The translations under genes and the position numbers were made by a program. Positions 63,289 to 64,000 of a stretch of DNA of 64,000 nt are shown here, piece after piece. Within the stretch, counting starts at the first letter, position 1. Every line of letters begins with the position of its first letter. Origin of the DNA: Ornithinimicrobium pekingense DSM 21552 (GTDB lineage Bacteria; Actinomycetota; Actinomycetes; Actinomycetales; Dermatophilaceae). The stretch lies in NCBI RefSeq assembly GCF_000421185.1, contig NZ_ATWJ01000010.1, positions 124,001 through 188,000 on the forward strand, in the 5' to 3' direction. The notes under the pieces are model-generated. The model was not told the origin of the DNA. It searched no databases and was given only the letters and a program-made list of their open reading frames with translations.

Positions 63289-64000
63289 CCGCGCACGTCG
63301 CCAGCGAGGGCAGGCTGCTGGTCGAGGGCCTCCGTGGGCGGCAGGGCCCGGGCGGCGAAACGCTCCCCGTGCCGGTCCACGACCAGCGGTATGCCGAAGG
63401 TGCGAGAGAGGTTGTCCGCGGTGAGCGTCACCTCGATCGGGCCGGCCGCGACGACCTCGCCCCCGCGCAGCATGAGGATGTCGGTGAAGCCCGGCGGGAT
63501 CTCCTCGACGTGGTGCGTGACCAGGACCATCGCCGGTGCCTCGAGGTCGTGCGCCAGCAGGCTCAGGCGCCCGACCAGGTCCTCCCGTCCGCGCAGGTCG
63601 AGGCCGGCGGCGGGCTCGTCGAGCAGCATGAGCTCGGGGTCGGTCATCAGCGCGCGGGCGATCTGGACCCGCTTGCGCTCACCTTCCGACAGCGTCCCGA
63701 AGCGTCGCTGCGACAGGTGGGCGACGCCGAGCGCGCGCAGCAGCTCCTCGGCCCGGCGCTCGTCGGACTCGTCGTACTGCTCTCGCCAGCGTCCCAGGAC
63801 GCCGTAGGCGGCGGTCACCACGACGTCGCTGACCCGTTCCTCGTCGGGGATCCGGTCGGCGACCGCGGCGCTGGAGACCCCGATCCGCGGGCGCAGGTCG
63901 AAGACGTCGACCGTGCCGAGCACCTCGCCCAGGACACCGGCAACCCCGGTCGTGGGATGCATGCGGGCGGCGGCGAGCTGCAGCAGCGTGGTCTTGCCGG
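63285..64000 (-). CDS. ABC transporter ATP-binding protein (5' end outside window)
   Basis: The visible 238 residues begin inside Walker A (GKTTLLQLAAARMHPTTG). They include the signature LSEGERKRVQIARALMTDPELMLLDEPAAGLD (C-loop LSEGE, Walker B LMLLDEP) and the switch His in VLVTHHVEEIP. The type resembles YlmA/ModF-like iron or molybdate-related single-domain ATPases; no permease partner is visible. It overlaps the TauE/SafE gene by 4 bp, and the three minus-strand genes at 61661-64000 form one operon. Confidence 0.88.
   Translation of the reverse strand, partial: GKTTLLQLAAARMHPTTGVAGVLGEVLGTVDVFDLRPRIGVSSAAVADRIPDEERVSDVVVTAAYGVLGRWREQYDESDERRAEELLRALGVAHLSQRRFGTLSEGERKRVQIARALMTDPELMLLDEPAAGLDLRGREDLVGRLSLLAHDLEAPAMVLVTHHVEEIPPGFTDILMLRGGEVVAAGPIEVTLTADNLSRTFGIPLVVDRHGERFAARALPPTEALDQQPALAGDVRG

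Overview
The window is from a very GC-rich actinobacterium. It encodes the Pup-proteasome factors Dop and Mpa/ARC, the mycothiol ligase MshC, an F420-type luciferase-like oxidoreductase and the actinobacterial families DUF3090, SCO1664, DUF5703 and DUF3054. Many starts are GTG, genes often overlap by ATGA or GTGA, and several genes have a -10 hexamer only 6-10 nt before the start codon, which suggests leaderless transcripts. A member of the Intrasporangiaceae/Ornithinimicrobiaceae or a near relative is my inference. Names come from motifs and family resemblance read by eye; no search was run.

Positions 1-20577 hold a core block whose gene order resembles the Mycobacterium tuberculosis dop-mpa-trmI-recB-PAC2-mshC-DUF3090 neighbourhood: dop (cut by the window edge), mpa, a lipoprotein, trmI, an M50 protease, a RecB-like nuclease, PAC2, a HAD phosphatase, mshC, SCO1664, DUF3090, a phosphomutase and an LLM oxidoreductase. 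Interruptions are an MFS-TetR pair coupled to dop, an AbiEi/DUF559-type gene bracketed by 52-bp palindromic repeats, and a secreted M36 metalloprotease with an 11-bp-phased operator-like array upstream.

Positions 20610-38131 hold an M20 peptidase and then a molybdenum hydroxylase locus of the form II CO-dehydrogenase type (coxS, coxL, coxM, coxG, a zinc ribbon; further upstream xdhC, coxE, a MoxR ATPase, mocA). Inserted in it is a six-gene operon of a quinol-type nitric oxide reductase, a Cys-rich membrane protein, an SPFH protein and three small membrane proteins. A Crp/Fnr regulator and a CueP-like copper lipoprotein follow.

Positions 38281-46788 are one tightly packed minus-strand operon: a START-like plus Ig-like protein, a giant cyclase-ATPase-TPR regulator, a carotenoid-desaturase-like flavoprotein, a small Ig-like protein and a polyprenyl diphosphate synthase. 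I know no described pathway with this set.

Positions 46972-58919 look like a genomic island integrated at the 3' end of tRNA-Leu(GAG). A 19-bp copy of the tRNA 3' end lies at 46972, beside what appears to be the displaced tRNA terminator; the intact tRNA is at 58902-58985. The left half is visibly less GC-rich and holds an HTH protein with a HEPN-like motif, a HipA-like/DUF3037 pair, a resistance-type nucleotidyltransferase, a Phd-RelE module and two IS110-family elements, each with a one-base frameshift. The right half holds a BTAD/AAA/TPR regulator, a SnoaL-like protein and a small exported protein. No integrase is visible.

Positions 58986-64000 return to core genes: DNA polymerase IV, a PEBP-like protein, a YbaK-type deacylase, a SpoU methyltransferase, a TauE/SafE permease and an ABC ATPase cut by the window end.
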